Origin: Enemella dayhoffiae | GTDB lineage: Bacteria > Actinomycetota > Actinomycetes > Propionibacteriales > Propionibacteriaceae | Reading direction: 5' to 3' | NCBI RefSeq assembly: GCF_002250625.1 | Contig: NZ_NMVQ01000043.1 | Span: 149,056-213,055 of the forward strand | DNA length: 64,000 nucleotides | Part shown: in pieces, positions 62,842 to 64,000 of the stretch | How positions within the stretch are numbered: position 1 is the stretch's first letter | Layout of the letters: every line of letters begins with the position of its first letter | Program-made: the position numbers and the translations under genes | Notes under the pieces: generated by a model | Databases searched by the model: none | What the model was told of the DNA's origin: nothing | Seen by the model: the letters and a program-made list of their open reading frames with translations, nothing else

Positions 62842-63861
62842 TCAGCCCACGATCCCGGCGGCGCGCAGCGCCTCGACCTGGCTGCGGTGGAACTCACGCA
62901 CCACCGGCTTGTTGGCGAACAACTGGTCGAACCCGTGGAACGCGCCGGGCACGATCTCCAGCGCACACGGCACCCCCGCCGCGCGCAGCCGTTCGGCGTA
63001 CGAGACGTCCTCGTCGTGAAAGAGGTCGAGCGAGCCCACGCCGATCCACGCCGGCGGCAGCCCGGAGAGGTCTTCGGTGCGGGAGGGGACTGCGTACGCG
63101 GGCACCACGGCTGAACCGGGTTCCGCCCGGAGGTAGGTCTTCCAGCCGAGGCGGTTGTTGCTCGGTGTCCACATCCGCATGCTGCCGGCGTCCACGTCCG
63201 TGCGAGTGACGGTGCGGTCGTCCAGCATCGGGTACACCAGCAGCTGGAACGCGACCGGGATCTCGCCCCGGTCCCGGGCGTACTGGGCCAGGGCGGCGGC
63301 GATACCGCCCCCCGCGCTCGCCCCGCCGACCGCCAGTCGGGATGGGTCGACGCCGAGGTCCGCGGCGCGCCGGTGCAGGTGCATCAGCCCGGCGTACACG
63401 TCTTCGACCGAGGCCGGCGCGGGCGCGTCGACGCCCAACCGGTATCGGGCTGCGGCCACGACGATGCCGAGCTCGCGGACCAGCTGGACGTTGCTGCGCT
63501 CGTCCTGCTCCGGTGAGCCGAGCAGGTGGCCGCCGCCGTGAATCCACAACAGCGCGGGTACCGGCCCGGGGGCGGCAGTTGGTCGCAGCACTCGCAGGGA
63601 CACGTTCTCGTTCACCCGCTCGTCCTCGACGGTGACATCCGGCCCGGGAGGCCGGGTGGGCACCCTGAACCGGCGCGTCAGGCCGGTCATCCGCGACCCA
63701 TACGGAATCGGGGGGATCCATCGCGCCATCGCGAGATCGGGATGGAACGGTGGGGGAACCCGCTGTTTGAGGTCCACGAGGGATCCGGTTCCGGCCAGCC
63801 TGATCAGTGCCTTCTTCAGATGGTCACGGTTGAACTTCGTGATGCGCGGTGGCATCGCCAT
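62842..63861 (-). CDS. Hormone-sensitive-lipase-family esterase
   Basis: A 339-residue alpha/beta hydrolase. The oxyanion motif is LLWIHGGGHLLGS, the nucleophile Ser is in VGGASAGGGIAAALA, the acid is the Asp in LFHDEDVSYA, and the His is in GAFHGFDQLF. An N-terminal cap of about 85 residues precedes the core. It would hydrolyse short-chain or aromatic esters; substrate unknown. Tandem 23-base repeats lie upstream. Confidence 0.88.
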   Translation of the reverse strand: MAMPPRITKFNRDHLKKALIRLAGTGSLVDLKQRVPPPFHPDLAMARWIPPIPYGSRMTGLTRRFRVPTRPPGPDVTVEDERVNENVSLRVLRPTAAPGPVPALLWIHGGGHLLGSPEQDERSNVQLVRELGIVVAAARYRLGVDAPAPASVEDVYAGLMHLHRRAADLGVDPSRLAVGGASAGGGIAAALAQYARDRGEIPVAFQLLVYPMLDDRTVTRTDVDAGSMRMWTPSNNRLGWKTYLRAEPGSAVVPAYAVPSRTEDLSGLPPAWIGVGSLDLFHDEDVSYAERLRAAGVPCALEIVPGAFHGFDQLFANKPVVREFHRSQVEALRAAGIVG

Positions 63862-63881
63862 GGTGAGTCCCCTTGGTCACG

Positions 63882-63927
63882 TCGGTCAGATCCGACACCA
63901 CTTGTCGGTCAGATCCGACACCGCTTG
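63882..63927. repeat. Two tandem 23-bp repeats upstream of the esterase gene, candidate operators
   Basis: Each unit starts TCGGTCAGATCCGACACC and ends RCTTG (63882-63904, 63905-63927; one difference). A weaker third copy (TTCGACACCGCTTCT) is near 63959. They lie 21 to 66 bases from the esterase start codon, where a repressor or activator would bind. Confidence 0.6.
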
Positions 63928-64000
63928 GGCCTGATCTCGGTCGTCTCTGTCGATGAGCTTCGACACCGCTTCTGGGGCTCAGCCGCGCTGGACTGCCTGC

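Overview
The window is 64 kb of high-GC DNA from an actinobacterium, most likely a member of the Propionibacteriales. The evidence is the HspR/HAIR-controlled dnaK operon, an EtfD-type membrane Fe-S oxidoreductase, a GpgS/GpgP glucosylglycerate gene pair, TrcR/TrcS-like signalling, many GTG starts and ATGA/GTGA overlaps, and very frequent GCGTACGC palindromes. It looks chromosomal. I saw no rRNA, tRNA, CRISPR array, complete insertion sequence or phage module.

Layout. 0-0.7 kb: a DUF3558-like lipoprotein. 0.8-10.4 kb: a uronate/pectin-fragment operon (IclR regulator, sugar ABC transporter without its ATPase, a 917-residue unassigned protein, GH105 hydrolase, KduI, KduD). 10.4-15.5 kb: a DUF2330 protein, a decayed cytochrome P450, EtfD with a repetitive tail, a GPP34 protein. 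15.6-19.3 kb: an OpuC-type osmoprotectant importer. 19.3-29 kb: two related glucosaminidases flanking phenylalanine hydroxylase, a divergent gpgP/gpgS locus with a second glycosyltransferase and two oxidoreductases, and deoC. 29-45.5 kb: a two-component system, DoxX, a C45 acyltransferase, an MFS exporter, an ogt-sigma-ogt operon, Cds1, RidA, and malonyl-CoA decarboxylase/synthetase. 45.6-50 kb: dnaK-grpE-dnaJ-hspR. 50-54.6 kb: a radical SAM fossil, an amylase-family enzyme, kynA-kynU. 54.7-58 kb: ahpC-ahpF-oxyR. 58-62.5 kb: a murein-recycling locus (nagZ-murQ-rpiR with a divergent sugar kinase). 62.8-64 kb: an HSL-type esterase.

The strongest unexplained signal is a dispersed REP-like element. 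It has a conserved loop (TGAGCYTGTCGA) between short inverted arms whose sequence differs from copy to copy (GGCT/AGCC, CCCT/AGGG, GGTCCCT/AGGGAC). I count more than a dozen copies. Many lie inside or at the end of genes, where they are read through in frame as peptides such as AEPVEA, PSTGSG, LSLSKG or GGFDKLSQ, or provide the stop codon. Several other genes carry decay: two pseudogenes with internal deletions and three apparent frameshifts.
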